Assembly: GCA_014338405.1 (NCBI GenBank)
Contig: JTDE01000209.1
Span: 208,084 to 272,083 of the forward strand
Origin: Paragonimus skrjabini miyazakii
Taxonomy: Eukaryota; Platyhelminthes; Trematoda; Plagiorchiida; Troglotrematidae
Direction of reading: 5' to 3'
Length of the DNA: 64,000 nt
The notes beneath the pieces were generated by a model. The model was given only the letters and a program-made list of their open reading frames with translations. It was not told the origin of the DNA and ran no database searches. The translations under genes were made by a program, and so were the position numbers. Shown one piece after another: positions 45,862-57,146 of this stretch. Positions within the stretch are counted from its first letter, which is position 1. The number at the start of each line of letters is the position of its first letter.

Positions 45862-46027
45862 TCAAAAACCGGTTTTACTGTGCAACGTACTCATGCTCAA
45901 ATCTCAGTCAGCTTTTCACTACCAATCAGTTTTAATTTCATCCATCACCTAATATACTTCATTCTCAATTTGCCGAAGTAAACAGTTGAAAATGTAGCCC
46001 AGAAACAAATAAAGAGGGGGGATTTAT

Positions 46028-46175
46028 GCAAATATAAATTGAGCGTCACCCACAATTCATTAAAACCTTCGTATTTGTACAAATTTTGGCAGGCTGTTTG
46101 TGAGAAGAACCATTAAACTTGAGTTTCACTCTTGACAAAGCCCATCGGTGAAATGTATTTTTAAATTTCCCAAGC
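46028..46175 (-). mobile_element. Hammerhead SINE fragment, strongly diverged
   Basis: 'aaattgagcgtcacccacaattcattaaaaccttcg' matches the 3' body. 'accattaaacttgagtttcactcttgacaaagcccatcgg' (about 46108-46150) is the ribozyme remnant. Confidence 0.5.
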
Positions 46176-46560
46176 AACTATCCAATATAAAATTTTTTGC
46201 ACTGTATCAACGGTCCACATTAATTTGTTGACATCGAATAATAATCTTCCATTTGGACGGGTATTAGGTCAGCAGAAAAACATTCAAAATACGGATATGA
46301 TGATTTAACCGTGCTCAGTGCAAAGATGTTGGTGTTATGACTAAAAGGGTAAATTCGATGGTCACTTGAAGAGACAAAACCTGTGCATAGTACATTTTCC
46401 AGAAGGAATCGGATAGTAAGTTTATCTGGATGTGAAGGCCACGATCAGCGTAGATTGGTGTTCAACCCAAGATTCAGGCAGACACAGCACTTGATTAAAC
46501 TAGTATGTTTGAATTAGTTAGTCGGGGTATCCTGTACTGTACATTTTGTGATCTTAGCAG

Positions 46561-46636
46561 AGACGATCAAATGTCCGGGCGCCTACTTGTGGTGGGTCGC
46601 GTTCTCGACTGTATATTACTTCAGTTAACTTTGAGG
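46561..46636 (+). CDS. Candidate 76-nt exon
   Basis: Acceptor TTTGTGATCTTAGCAG (ends 46560), donor TTGAGG|GTAAGC. The frame that is closed just upstream of the acceptor (TAG) reads RRSNVRAPTCGGSRSRLYIT, SVNFE(G), phase 0 to phase 1. A second frame (46505-46705) is also open. GC is locally raised. No family recognised. Confidence 0.3.
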
Positions 46637-48149
46637 GTAAGCTCACCGAGAGGACTGCATGCGAAAGTTGATGTACTTCTTGGTTTGTGCCCATGTGAGT
46701 ATTGAGATGTGTTTGGTCACTTCAGATTACTGGAATAGGGTTCTCGTAATCTTTCAGCCAACAGACAATTAAGTCAAAACTTGGCTCCAAACCAACCCAG
46801 CTTAACCTCGGTTATGTTGGATTGATCGCAGATTATATAGCGTGCACACCGTGCAGATACCCAGAGGGTATCAAACTCAAAGGAATAACTCATACTTCCC
46901 AACAACTTGACATGAGAGTAAAGCAGACAATAACGAGCTGAAAGAGCCCAGAACCTGACATGACATGTGAATTCCCGTCCTATGTGATTTGGTGATGATG
47001 GACGTTAAATTGAAAATAACGTGTAGTATCAAGAAACTTAAGGAAGTTGAAAGAGACAAATGAAAGACAAATCACGTGATGTTCTGCTTAGTAAAATACT
47101 GTACAGTTTGATCACAAACGAACACAGTCAATTGTAAACAGGGATACACATAGCGGATGCAGAGATTAAAGGAGGAACCGAATAAAAGGAACAGTTGGTT
47201 TATTATCTAGTAAACGAGAATTGCGGTTGTCAGAGTGTCCACGAGATCAAGACGAATAGCTGAGAGGTTACAAGTAGAAAGTGTACTTGCACTACTGCGC
47301 ATAATCCTGAGGTGGTATGGGTTTTTGAGCTTAAAGCTGTAGGGTGCTGGTTGATCAACGATCTGTTAGAAACCGGGATTTGAACGAAATTTTTTGGAAG
47401 TACTATACTTAGTAGAAGTTGGTGATGAACAACATTGTCATAATTTCTGACACATGACAATAATTTACAAAGTGGTGACCAGTATATTCATGTCATACAA
47501 TTTCATGTATACCTCGTAAGCTATGTAAGAAAACTTATTTGTCATGCTTTTCCTACAGTTCAACAAACAGATTGTTCGAGGTGCATTACCTGTCTTGTCC
47601 ACCGTGTATGGACTGTTTCATTGTCATTTCTTGTCAACGGGTTTTTGCGCCCTTTGGAGTATTCTTCAGTTGCTCAAAATTACTCACATTTTCCTGCGTG
47701 CTCGAATTGCGTAAAGCCTTTTTCCGGAGAACATTACAGAGTTTACTTAGTCGCGTTGTTCTATTGTAAGTTCATAGATTTCAAACGCAAATAACATGAA
47801 GAATTTCTGCCAGATGAAAGAAAAGCTTTAAAACTGTTTGATGCAAAGATTTCACGAACCGTTCGTATAAACATAGAATCGCAATGAATGACTCATTGAC
47901 AACCGATTCATTCACGTGACGGGGACTGACAAGTAGTAGAATGACGAGTTGAACAACGATCAATCTTTATTGCCGGCTTCACATTCACGTATGCTATCCA
48001 AACACGGATAGTTGAAATGCTTATGTAAACGCAAAAGCTGTAAGCGAATACGCACAATTGATGTAAATTAAGCTTTTGGAGAAGACGTTTTAGAGTTAGC
48101 GGACTATAACGCAACCATTGTAAGTATCTGCCGATCGATAAACCTAGGC
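46637..48149. other. No gene called
   Basis: Several frames of 60-76 codons on both strands (for example 47230-47460 -, 47539-47769 +) have neither motifs nor splice support. Confidence 0.3.
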
Positions 48150-48159
48150 GTTTTAAAAT
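48150..48159. repeat. Target site duplication, left copy
   Basis: GTTTTAAAAT, repeated at 48298-48307. Confidence 0.65.
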
Positions 48160-48297
48160 TATCGATGAGTAGAAGCACTGGACTCGAGTTTTGCTCTCAT
48201 TAGGACAGTTCGTCTGTAGTGCATATCCTTGCCACTATCAGGAATAGAACTCCGGCCACGCTGTTCATGAGGCAACCGTGTTTACCACTGCACCATT
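48160..48297 (-). mobile_element. Short internally deleted hammerhead SINE with 10-bp duplication
   Basis: Between two GTTTTAAAAT repeats lie the last bases of the terminal motif ('atcgatgagtag'), then directly the hammerhead (48175-48222) and the tRNA-like part up to the A-box. The whole 3' body (about 110 bases) is missing, with the junction just beyond the ribozyme stem I. The ribozyme is dead (CAGACGA and AAAAC). The duplication means that the deletion existed in the inserted RNA or arose during insertion. Confidence 0.65.
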
Positions 48298-48307
48298 GTT
48301 TTAAAAT
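48298..48307. repeat. Target site duplication, right copy
   Basis: GTTTTAAAAT; see 48150-48159. Confidence 0.65.
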
Positions 48308-50601
48308 ACCCAAAATGTTTATATTATTCTGTATTTTTAAATCACAATAGCTTCGCGAGATCTATTGCACTGTTCGCTTGTCACGATTTGTAAAGTTAAC
48401 ATCATGTCAACTGTAAAGCTGTGGATAAACATTTATGGGCGCGTTGTCTGTGAATAGATTAATATGATCTTTATGTGGTAGCAGTTGTTACGATGTTATT
48501 GTTGAACTCAACGATTCTAGAAAGATACGACCTCAGTTTTCACGTACTGCAATGTTACACGAATTCTGACATCAATTTTACAACAACTTGAATAGTTATC
48601 AGTAACAACAGAATCACCAGCGACATTCTTGGATTCCAGAGAGACCTGTTTGTAAAACCGTCACGAGTGGTCATACTATGTTGGACTATCAAGGAAAATC
48701 CACAACGCATGACAAAATGGGGGCATCACTGAGTCTAAATGTGTGGATTTCGAACTCCTGAGTGGTTATACAACTAAGCTGATGTAACTCTTGCAACACT
48801 TGGTATGCTATTTTGCCTGTGGTTCGAGTCTGGCCGATGCTCAAAGTCTACCCATTTGTGTCTTCAATAATCAAATATAATAATAACGTACGTGTATAGA
48901 GAAAGTATGCGTATCCAAAAATAACGCCTACGATTGATCCATTCATACTGCCAGTGAATGTCCGTTTTACCGACTATGAAGGATTGATGATCGGTGACAC
49001 AAAACTAGACTTTTTGGTTGCCGAACCAAAATTACAGGTAGGTTTTCATCCGAATTAGTTAGTTATCTGGTTCGTACTCTTTGCATATAGTCCCCTTTTA
49101 GATGTTTAGCCATACAAATTATATGAGATAACTGGATTTTATTTGCCATCAGAAGACAAGCATAAGGACCTTTGGAAAAAGACAGAATAATTCAGTTGTA
49201 TTAAAACATATTTTGGTATTTCCTCAAACGCATGTTCGTAATAGCAATTTTAAAAGAAAATTTCAATCTTGTTAATTAATTGAGTGTTTTATCAACTAAT
49301 GATCATGAATAATATTGTTTTTAGACTTTTTAATTTGAAATTTAAAAAAATAGTGTTTTGTGCAATACATTTTTAGTCGAGCTTATCTGCCATGCAAAAA
49401 GTTTTTCCTTAAAAGAAGTTCTCTACTTCCTTAGAAAATGTGTGTTAAATATGGACGATCATTTATATATTACAATGACAAAACTTAATCATGCCAAAGC
49501 TGGCTGTTGATAAACTGCGCCTTCGACGTATGTATATTTGGGTGGAGAGATCTAGGTCAATAAAACAATTCCTCAGGTTGTCATTTCATCCAGTGGGGAA
49601 AATTTCAGCCATCAATTTTTTTAATAGTTGCATAGCTCATCAGTGAAAAAATATTCGTCTCATTTTGATTATAAATACAAACACCAGAGCAGTGACTAGT
49701 CATATACAACTCCTGGCTGGGCTACACACCTGTCCGACCCTATTAAGCTTGAAGTCAATAGTCTTATCGAGAATGCTTGATGACATTAGTGGTTTCAAAT
49801 GATCACTAGGTATTAAACAATGTATGGAGTAGTTTTAGCTGAAATACTAACTCAGGTTCACTAGTTCTTTAATTAGCAGGCACAGAATTGTTATAAGTAG
49901 GATACAACATATCTGGTATAACGTTCACACAATCAATACGTGTGGTCAGTACAACTATGCCTTTCAAAGTATGAACAGCTGGTTTTTGGTAAACAGGTGT
50001 TAGGTTGATAGTTTACTACTTAGCGTGACAGTCATAAAAGAAGTTGTACACTGGTAATATAAACCCCAGGAGGATACTAGACTACTGAGTTCGAACAAAC
50101 AGTTGAGCCTTGGGATTCTTTGTTGCGTGCAAAAATAAACATACAGTGTCAACTTTCATTAATAAAACCAGTTAGAAAAGGTGTTCACAAATTGCATTAT
50201 ATCTGATTCGTGCAGCTTTTTGTTCATTTTGACATGAAATGAATTCGCATGAACTATTTTCATTTTACCGATCCAGTTGTTTTGGTCTTTCAAAATAAGT
50301 ATACGACCTTCAGTGTGAGACTAGTCGAATAGCCTTTTTTAAAATTTCCCTTCGATTATTTGAGCATACCAATGGTTGTTCATAATTCTTGCTATATCTT
50401 TCCCACAAAAATGGTCATTGCAAGTTAGATCAATATGTTAACAGATTTGGTCAGCAATACACAATGACTGAGATGAAATAATGCATCGATTGAATGCCAT
50501 TTAAATTCGATCTTAGTGAACGTCTTTTTGATGTTTCTAGGTTTATTGCGAAACCGTTTATTAGCAAACGTTTGGTTTATCGAGCATACACGATTCCTTA
50601 C
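48308..50601. other. No gene recognised
   Basis: AT-rich. A B-box-like 'gtggttcgagtctggcc' near 48820 may belong to a decayed tRNA-derived repeat. Confidence 0.35.
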
Positions 50602-50714
50602 TGAAAATCTTGTTTGGATTTTCTCGTCATGCTCGTAAACCGCTGACAATTTCTCTTGTGCTGTACGAACTACAGTTGGACGATTTTTCCGAATAGGATT
50701 ATATGTAATTATTT
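50602..50714 (-). CDS. Candidate exon, basic protein segment
   Basis: Donor TTTTCA|GTAAGG (intron from 50601) is good; acceptor TCGTTGAACAG (intron end 50715) is weak. The peptide reads IITYNPIRKNRPTVVRTAQE, then KLSAVYEHDEKIQTRFS: 37 codons, phase 1 to phase 0, lysine- and arginine-rich with a likely helix at the end. The frame stays open beyond the donor to 50425, so a terminal exon is an alternative. No family recognised. Confidence 0.4.
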
Positions 50715-51122
50715 CTGTTCAACGATATTGATGTCGAATTGTTTGTCAGATATCCCGTTTTTTTTTCAGCTGACGATTGAAATAAATGCGCATCTTTCGC
50801 CAAATAGAATGTGTAACTTTACCCAGGAGTAAAACGAATTTTTATCTAAGTGTTTCGTAAGTTTTATCCAACGATGAGTATGACGGAGGGTTGGTCAAAA
50901 AGGGAAGTACGTTAATTGTTCTATTCAAATAACTAAGGCTGATTTGATAAAATTTGACGTTTTCAATGGCAACAGATAAATTTTTACTTTTCAGGTGATT
51001 TCCCGTCGAAAAATTGAAATAAAGAACTTCAATGAACTAGCTAATGCAATGAACGTGTGCCGTCCTAAGTAATGAAGTAGCTTCAGGGTGCGATTTGTGA
51101 ACGTCCGGATGAAATGAATCTA

Positions 51123-51320
51123 TTATTGACAGCCTAGCCAGATACTATAATATTTCACTCTGTCAAACCCCCAGTATTCAAGGTCACCGAACCTACTAGA
51201 AAGTAGTGTATGGTTTTTCATTATAATTCCAGCAACTTTTATGTGATCGTCCCCAGTTTGCAGCCAATGGATATCCAGTAGACAAAAAAATCCGCTGTCG
51301 ACCTTGAGCCTAGCAATCAC
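51123..51320 (-). mobile_element. Possible LINE endonuclease fragment
   Basis: The - strand frame reads IARLKVDSGFFCLLDIHWLQ, then TGDDHIKVAGI. This follows the start of the apurinic-type endonuclease of CR1/RTE-like LINEs (pattern 'L..L.VD...L.E.R....GD..I.V.G'). The catalytic glutamate position holds aspartate, and the following SGxxDxxGxHGV region is only vaguely present. No reverse transcriptase is recognisable nearby. A LINE of this type could be the SINE's mobilising partner, but this piece is too short to tell. Confidence 0.3.
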
Positions 51321-52044
51321 TCTGACCTATGCAACCTAGCCATTTGGGCTACTTCAATGTCCAATCAACGGTTATCAGAAGTTGATAGTCACAGACAAAC
51401 TTTTTGTGCACAAAGCTACATTTGCATACATCCATAGCTAACATGGACCCATTAATGTTTTATGCTTGGTGCATATTTTTGTACAATTGAAATGAGAAAG
51501 TCGGAGAAAAACATGTGTGCAAGCTTTCTTTCATTCTGAGTTTGTAATGGATAACTGATACCAACTAACACAGATGGGGAATGATCACAAAAGATAGTCA
51601 GAACGTTCGAGGTTGTGAATTCGAATGCCGATTTTACACACGGACGAACATTTCAACTACACTATCCCCATGGTAGGTCTCACTTCTGTTCAGCGTCAAC
51701 AGTTGAACGACCACTTGCTAAGTACGACAAGAAAACTCTGGGCTTCGCCCGTACGTTGCTTTACGTTGATCACCACTCTTTGATGACCTCAAAATGATTT
51801 CACTGTTTGCGCTAAGATTGTCTTATCTACTCCACTATAAGGTAGATTCTCAAGATGAAAATTTTAGGGCCAAGCTAAATTTGTGGGCTTTGTAAGACAT
51901 TCAGGGTACTGGTCACATGTTTTGTTTACTAAACATTCAGCTTCACTGTTGTTTACCTATCACATAAGTTAAGTACGGTTTGTCTTTTGTGTTCTACTAA
52001 GATTATGACTTGCTTGCTTCTTGTCAAAGCACCATCCATTCTTA
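51321..52044. other. No gene recognised
   Basis: A + frame of 60 codons (51615-51797) is unsupported. Confidence 0.3.
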
Positions 52045-52160
52045 ATAGCTCGTAGCTATCACATTTGCATAAACATTCCGATCAACCTCTTTCGAAAAAA
52101 GTACTACATTTGAAGTTTTCTGCTTTTAGAGCTTGTCAATATTGCTCGTTGGTAGTACTT
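52045..52160 (-). mobile_element. Hammerhead SINE 3' half, diverged
   Basis: 'catttgcataaacattccgatcaacctctttcgaaaaaagtacta' matches the 3' body, followed by a ribozyme remnant to 'gcttgtcaatattgc'. No intact core. Confidence 0.5.
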
Positions 52161-52756
52161 CCTTTCTGAAGTAATTGACTGAGATCGCTACAGGGGTGAG
52201 GCTACTGTATTCAACTGTGAATGATGTTCAGCAGGTATTAACCGAAATACATCAACACATAACAGTTATCATTCATTCCGACCGGAAGTGTTGAGCTTGG
52301 GTTACCATTCACCGCAAACTCCAAACAGACAAACTATGGATATCTAAACTGTGCAACTTAACAAATGTATTGGGATAACCTTATCAGGTATACATAGTTA
52401 TTGAATACTGAATAGTGCTCAGACGACAGGCCCATTTAAAGACGAAGGTGATGACGGTTGTTGAAACAGTCGGATCGCTGTTGTAGGGTGCTCTAAACAT
52501 AGATGGTATGTGCCATTGGAACACTGGAGAAGAGCTGGTTTGAGGCCGCGGTTAGGTCCAACATTGAACTAACACGAAATGAGATTGCACAAACTAGTTT
52601 TACTTACGTGAAACTTTGCCCGATTTCAATGTTGACTCGACTGTAAGTTGTTCCTTGGCATACTACAGATCGTTTGGAGGACTGAACCGTGTAAATTGAA
52701 TGGGACTTGCTGATCCAGCTGCTTACTGATCTCAACAGTCTCTTTCTCAGTAACTC
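52161..52756. other. No gene recognised
   Basis: No frame of interest. Confidence 0.35.
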
Positions 52757-53086
52757 TCAGTAATGCTCTGTTGGAAAAACCAACAATAGTACGTAATGGG
52801 CGAGTAGCAAACCAAAAATAATCCTGTCTTGTTTGAGATAGTCATTTAGGCGACCGAAGTCAACTGGAATTGGTCTATCAGTACATAACGTGAAAATGAT
52901 GCAACATAATGGAAGTGTTACGGATAAAGAAAGCACTACGAATCCAGAAAAGGCAGCATATGTTGATAAAATCCATACGAGCCAAACGGGTTTAATGGAT
53001 TGTTCATCGATCAATACGGATGAGATTGATAACGTGGCATATAATGGAAAGAAGTTGGAGGGATGGAATCTATCAGTCCTTGGATC
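52757..53086 (-). CDS. Candidate exon of a multi-pass membrane protein
   Basis: After an acceptor TCAATTTATAAGCCACAG (intron end 53087) the frame is open for 109 codons to TGA at 52757. It has two or three membrane segments: SNFFPLYATLSISSVLI (possible), WLVWILSTYAAFSGFVVLSL continuing into SVTLPLCCIIFTLC, and IIFGLLLAHYVLLLVF, separated by a charged loop (TDRPIPVDFGRLNDYLKQDR). An internal donor (CATTAC|GTACTA) could end it earlier. The opposite strand is open and polar, as expected for the complement of a hydrophobic exon. It lies 1.2 kb downstream of another membrane-type exon on the same strand, but the phases do not join directly (2 versus 0). Family not recognised. Confidence 0.45.
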   Translation of the reverse strand, partial: DPRTDRFHPSNFFPLYATLSISSVLIDEQSIKPVWLVWILSTYAAFSGFVVLSLSVTLPLCCIIFTLCTDRPIPVDFGRLNDYLKQDRIIFGLLLAHYVLLLVFPTEHY

Positions 53087-54251
53087 CTGTGGCTTATAAA
53101 TTGATACAAAACTATTGAGTTGAAAAGTTTCACAAAAATTAAGTGGAAAAGAACATTGAAAATATTGTCTACTTGGCAAAGGTTGGCTAGCATTTGCTTC
53201 TCCGATTAGGATTCAGTCTGTGCATTTAGCCAGTTTGCATGAGAATTAACGTCTGTTCTAGTTTGAACCTGAAAATCACTCTGAGGGTGTTACTGAAAGT
53301 AAGTCAGTGTCACAAAAGTAACCGATAACTTACGAACGAAATATCATTACGTCAGACATCATACATACTGCTGTTACGCCTTCCCAAATTCATCGGAGTA
53401 AACTATGTTTCCAAAATTATCTTTGTTGTTTCGGGCAGTTTTCCCGTTGTACTAGTCCGTTCATCTTCTAGTCAAATGTGCTTTGGACTCACGATGGAAA
53501 TTCTGTTTTCAAACTGAAGAAGCATAGCTGGAATGGAAGATGAATTAATGTTATTAAGCACAATTAATTCCCCAAAATTTCTTTAATTACTGTACTTTAC
53601 TGATATGTTAATCACAAGCAATCCTGATGTACATTGTTAGATCAAACCAAACTAGTCCATATTAAATGGGCTATTGAATACAAGTTGTAAACACATACAT
53701 TTCATTTGTACAATCTCATGACTGTTCGCCCAATATTCTGCCCTCTTTCAAAATTAGCAATTTGGTTTGATAACTGTGACCACTTATATAGTTGTCATAG
53801 TATTGTGTCAAAAATAACCTTACTGTTAAACGTTTAAAATGTAGATTGTTTTGCTTTGTAACGGACACGGTATGTTTACAATAGTTCAGGTTGCTTACTG
53901 GCTGTTATGACAACGGAACATTACGGTATGCACTTGCCGTGTAGTTAGTTTCCGAAATCTATAACATTTTGGAAAAATTTCGTAACTAAGTGCATAACAA
54001 TGCATGTCACATTGGTTAGGTGATTTGGTCACCAATGAGTCATACTAGATGAGACATATCACCCCAAATGGTGTTCGCCCCACTTTCACGTTACACACTG
54101 GATAGGGCTTGGCAATAAACAGACCAAAGATACAAAACAAGAGAATGGATAGGAAAAGTTTTGTTTAGAAAGGTGCAGTCGTTTTCTTCACCGTCTAGAC
54201 AAACTATCCCTCACCACCATTTATAAGAACCAGTCTTGAAGATAAGTATAC
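53087..54251. other. No gene (intron between membrane-protein exons)
   Basis: AT-rich. A missing exon linking phase 2 to phase 0 would be expected here if the two membrane exons belong together. Confidence 0.3.
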
Positions 54252-54554
54252 CTATAGTCTTTTTCATATCTCATGCTTAATTTTCCATATAGCATTTCTA
54301 GTGTAGTGTGGGTGTTGCATATAGAGAGCCAAAACGAATTCGCCCCGAGAACAGAAGTCCAGGGAATGGACAACTGTCCTATAAATACGAATGAGACACA
54401 ATATTGTGCTAAATACTTTGGGTAGACCCAATGCGCAGTAATGTTGCCGTGGTAAATTTGACATGCACTGATCACGTAAAGCATTAGGAACATTTTTAGG
54501 CCTTCATCGGGTAGTAGTAACATTGGTACAGTATTCTCATTCTGCGCTAACCAC
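54252..54554 (-). CDS. Candidate exon of a multi-pass membrane protein
   Basis: Acceptor GGTTTGATTCCAAACAG (intron end 54555), donor GACTATAG|GTATAC (intron from 54251). The exon has 303 nt, starts in phase 2, ends in phase 2 and is open throughout. Peptide parts: VPMLLLPDEGLKMFLMLYVI, SACQIYHGNITAHWVYPKYL, AQYCVSFVFIGQLSIPWTSV, ending in a polar YGKLSMRYEKDY. There are two probable membrane segments and an N-glycosylation pattern (NIT) between them. I could not match it to a family; TMEM62-like C-termini and several ER transferases were considered and did not fit. Confidence 0.45.
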
Positions 54555-56359
54555 CTGTTTGGAATCAAACCAAGTAAATGGGTAATTTGGTTGTCATTTG
54601 CTATCCATTGAAAACTGATCGTTGACCACTAACAAACCGAACCAATTCTAATGATCTGTTAGAATCTGGGAACAGGGATGCTTAGGACAGTGAATTTCAA
54701 AGACACTGATGTATTCGAAGTGTTGAAGTATACGTGTGGTTAGCTAGTGACACTGAGAAATGGGTATTCGAAAAATGCAAATGAAAAACATTATCGTTTG
54801 CTATTAGAAGAATTTAGCTGATTTTTGTTTCATACTCCAAAGAACTATAGGATTTTCAGTTTCTGCTATCGGGGAAAACGTTCAGACAGGAAGAGTGAAT
54901 AAACCTAGGATTTGTTTAGGCACCACGATTACATATAGTTTAGTTATGAGAAGAAATGCGTAGCAGCCATGCTTGTTTCGCTGCTTGATTAAACAAGCTC
55001 GTTTGATACACATTTCTCTTCATAACTGTTAGGATTCGAATGCAAGATCGTTGCGCACTTTACACTAGAATCATCTTCGCGTGAAGCTCAGAGGTCAGTT
55101 ATTCGAGCACAGCTCCAGAAAATGGACTCATCATTTTCTCGTAATTCACTTCCGATCCCGTAATTGTATGCAAAATATGCTTACAGTCCCAGTGCTAGAG
55201 CGATTTGTCAATGATTCGGTGTACACCAGTTGATTAGCATGTTCAGCACATACTGCATATTTTAAGGCAGAGGATTTTTTCAAAAGTGGATGTTTTTATT
55301 CGAGTTGTATCGCCTATGGGAGGTTAACTATTTTTTTAAATCAAACTATGGCATTTCGAGCGAACTTCCAAACATTACAGAGAGCTGCTGTTCAATTTCA
55401 CCATCGTAGAGTATACAAAGGAGATACAGTTAAAATCTCGTCACGACCAAAATTATCATACTATCGCCAGTGTGAATAGTTTACAACATTTTTACTTCAA
55501 ACGCTATGTTAGTACCGGTGGACACAACAAAACTACACAATTACTACAGATCGTGACGTCATCTTGCCGTTTCATGATCTCCCTAAATGCCTTTGACAAG
55601 AAAATCATATGACTGCCAATTTGGAGTTGGATCACGTTCAGATGACCAATAAAGTTAACGTGACCTGTCAGGTTATGTTCCGACGGCTGGTGAACAATTA
55701 TTTCCAACGATGTATGGGATTTGTACGACAAAATAGGTTATGGCCTGATAAATCATCCTAGGTTTGAAGTGAATGTCATTGGCAATATAACTCATTCGGA
55801 TGTCATACGCTAACGCACTGCTTTATGTATGGAAGTTTGCTTTCTCCTGCTAACCACGAGATTTGTCGTTATTTTTTGGTCAAAGTTTAAATACGGGACT
55901 TACTCTATTGGTCTGTATGTGTTGTACACCGTCCTTAGGTACACCGATAAAAACTAGTAGATAAACGCATCACGGCTTATGGCAATAGAACTGATCTCCA
56001 CATATGTGACCTATAAATCATCTATATAAGAAGACTTATCATGTGTGAACATAACTCAACACGACTGATGCATTCAACCATTGGAGTAACAGATTACTGG
56101 AGCGACAAAACACACTAGGTATTTTTGTATAAGTATTATGCGGACTATTTTCTGGATGATTGTACGTCTGCTAGACTTCGAGTGAGCAGTCTGGTCCTTC
56201 TGAATGGAAAATGAAACCACTCTAAAAATACTGAAATCTATGAGAGCGTCACATAAATAGGTTAATCTTTGTATACTTTATTCCTGGTGCTCAGGCTAAA
56301 ACTGGTATTATGTCATCACCTTTTTCCGTGTAAATCGCATTAAGCAAAGACAAGGTAAA
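54555..56359. other. No gene called
   Basis: A - frame (55504-55731, 75 codons) looks moderately protein-like but lacks an acceptor. 55028-55095 has a tRNA-like B-box ('gattcgaatgc' on the complement) and shares 'gcactttac' with 56382-56390. Confidence 0.3.
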
Positions 56360-56421
56360 AAGAGCTCGAACCCTTAAAGCTGCACTTTACGAACCAACGC
56401 TCTTATTCACTGGGCCCTATG
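56360..56421 (-). repeat. tRNA-like sequence, second family
   Basis: On the - strand GGGCCCAGTGAATAAGAGCGTTGG is A-box-like and GGGTTCGAGCTC is a B-box. Spacing fits a tRNA-derived promoter. It differs from the hammerhead SINE head. Confidence 0.45.
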
Positions 56422-56794
56422 AACATAGTTTGTGACGAGCTGTACACAACACATACTGTCAGTTCCAGATACATTATACCCACCCGCACTAATGGGGTTC
56501 AAACGTTTCAGCATAAACCATCATTAGATTCTATCGAGTTTTGTTGCCGTCTTGTTTGCAGTTGACGGACTTTATTTTCTCCGCTTATAATTCTGTAAAC
56601 AGCCATTCAATGAAGCATTGCTTTCCTGACAAGCCTTTCAACAGTGAATCGTCTGACACTTTCAGTCAAGCATAACAGTACACTAAAACATTGATTTAAT
56701 CTCAATAATTTGGGAGGAGGCTTGAAATTTTAAACCGATAACAATTTATTCGTGAACTATGTTAGCATATAAGTGCATCAATTTTAAGCCGGAT
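56422..56794. other. No gene recognised
   Basis: AT-rich spacer before the fold-back SINE. Confidence 0.4.
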
Positions 56795-56806
56795 TTATGC
56801 TTATTT
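56795..56806. repeat. Target site duplication, left copy
   Basis: TTATGCTTATTT, repeated at 57135-57146. Confidence 0.85.
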
Positions 56807-57134
56807 CAAGTTGAACATCACTCACAATTGATCGCAGCTGTCACATCCCCATAGACTTTCCAGTCAGCCCCTTTCGAAAAGAAGCACTAGACTTGAGTTT
56901 CGCTCTCAGTGGGTCAGTGGTAAACACGGTTGTCTCATGAACAGTGTGTCTGTAGTTCAAGTCCGAGCAGTGGCGGTGATATGCACTACTGATGAGCTCT
57001 AATGAGAGAGAAATTCGAGTCTAGTGCTTCGTTTGGAAAGGGGCCGACTGGAAAGTCTATGGGGATGCGACAGCTGCGATCAATTGTGAGTGATGTTCAA
57101 CTTGAAATTAATCAAATCCCCGACTACTCATCAG
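56807..57134. mobile_element. Fold-back hammerhead SINE: inverted 3' half plus complete copy
   Basis: 56807-56908 is the SINE 3' half in - orientation (tail side outward), ending inside stem II of the hammerhead (CGCTCTCA). At about 56909 a + copy begins in the tRNA-like A-box (GTGGGTCAGTGGTAAACACG) and runs through the ribozyme (56983-57027) and 3' body to the terminal motif AATCCCCGACTACTCATCAG. The two 3' halves are nearly identical, so the locus is an inverted repeat of about 100 bp arms with a 130-base spacer. One 12-bp duplication encloses the whole structure, so it was inserted as a unit. Confidence 0.8.
56983..57027 (+). ncRNA. Hammerhead ribozyme with intact core
   Basis: Stem I GCACTA/TAGTGC pairs perfectly. 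Core CTGATGA, GAAA and the GTC triplet are intact. Changes: stem II closing pair G-A (AGAGA) and a T-G wobble in stem III (GAAAT). A good candidate for residual activity. Confidence 0.75.
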
Positions 57135-57146
57135 TTATGCTTATTT
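57135..57146. repeat. Target site duplication, right copy
   Basis: TTATGCTTATTT; see 56795-56806. Confidence 0.85.

Noticed and set aside
52890..53099. 69-codon polar + strand frame
   Set aside because: It is the complement of a hydrophobic exon on the - strand. The - frame is longer and has coherent membrane segments with a plausible acceptor.
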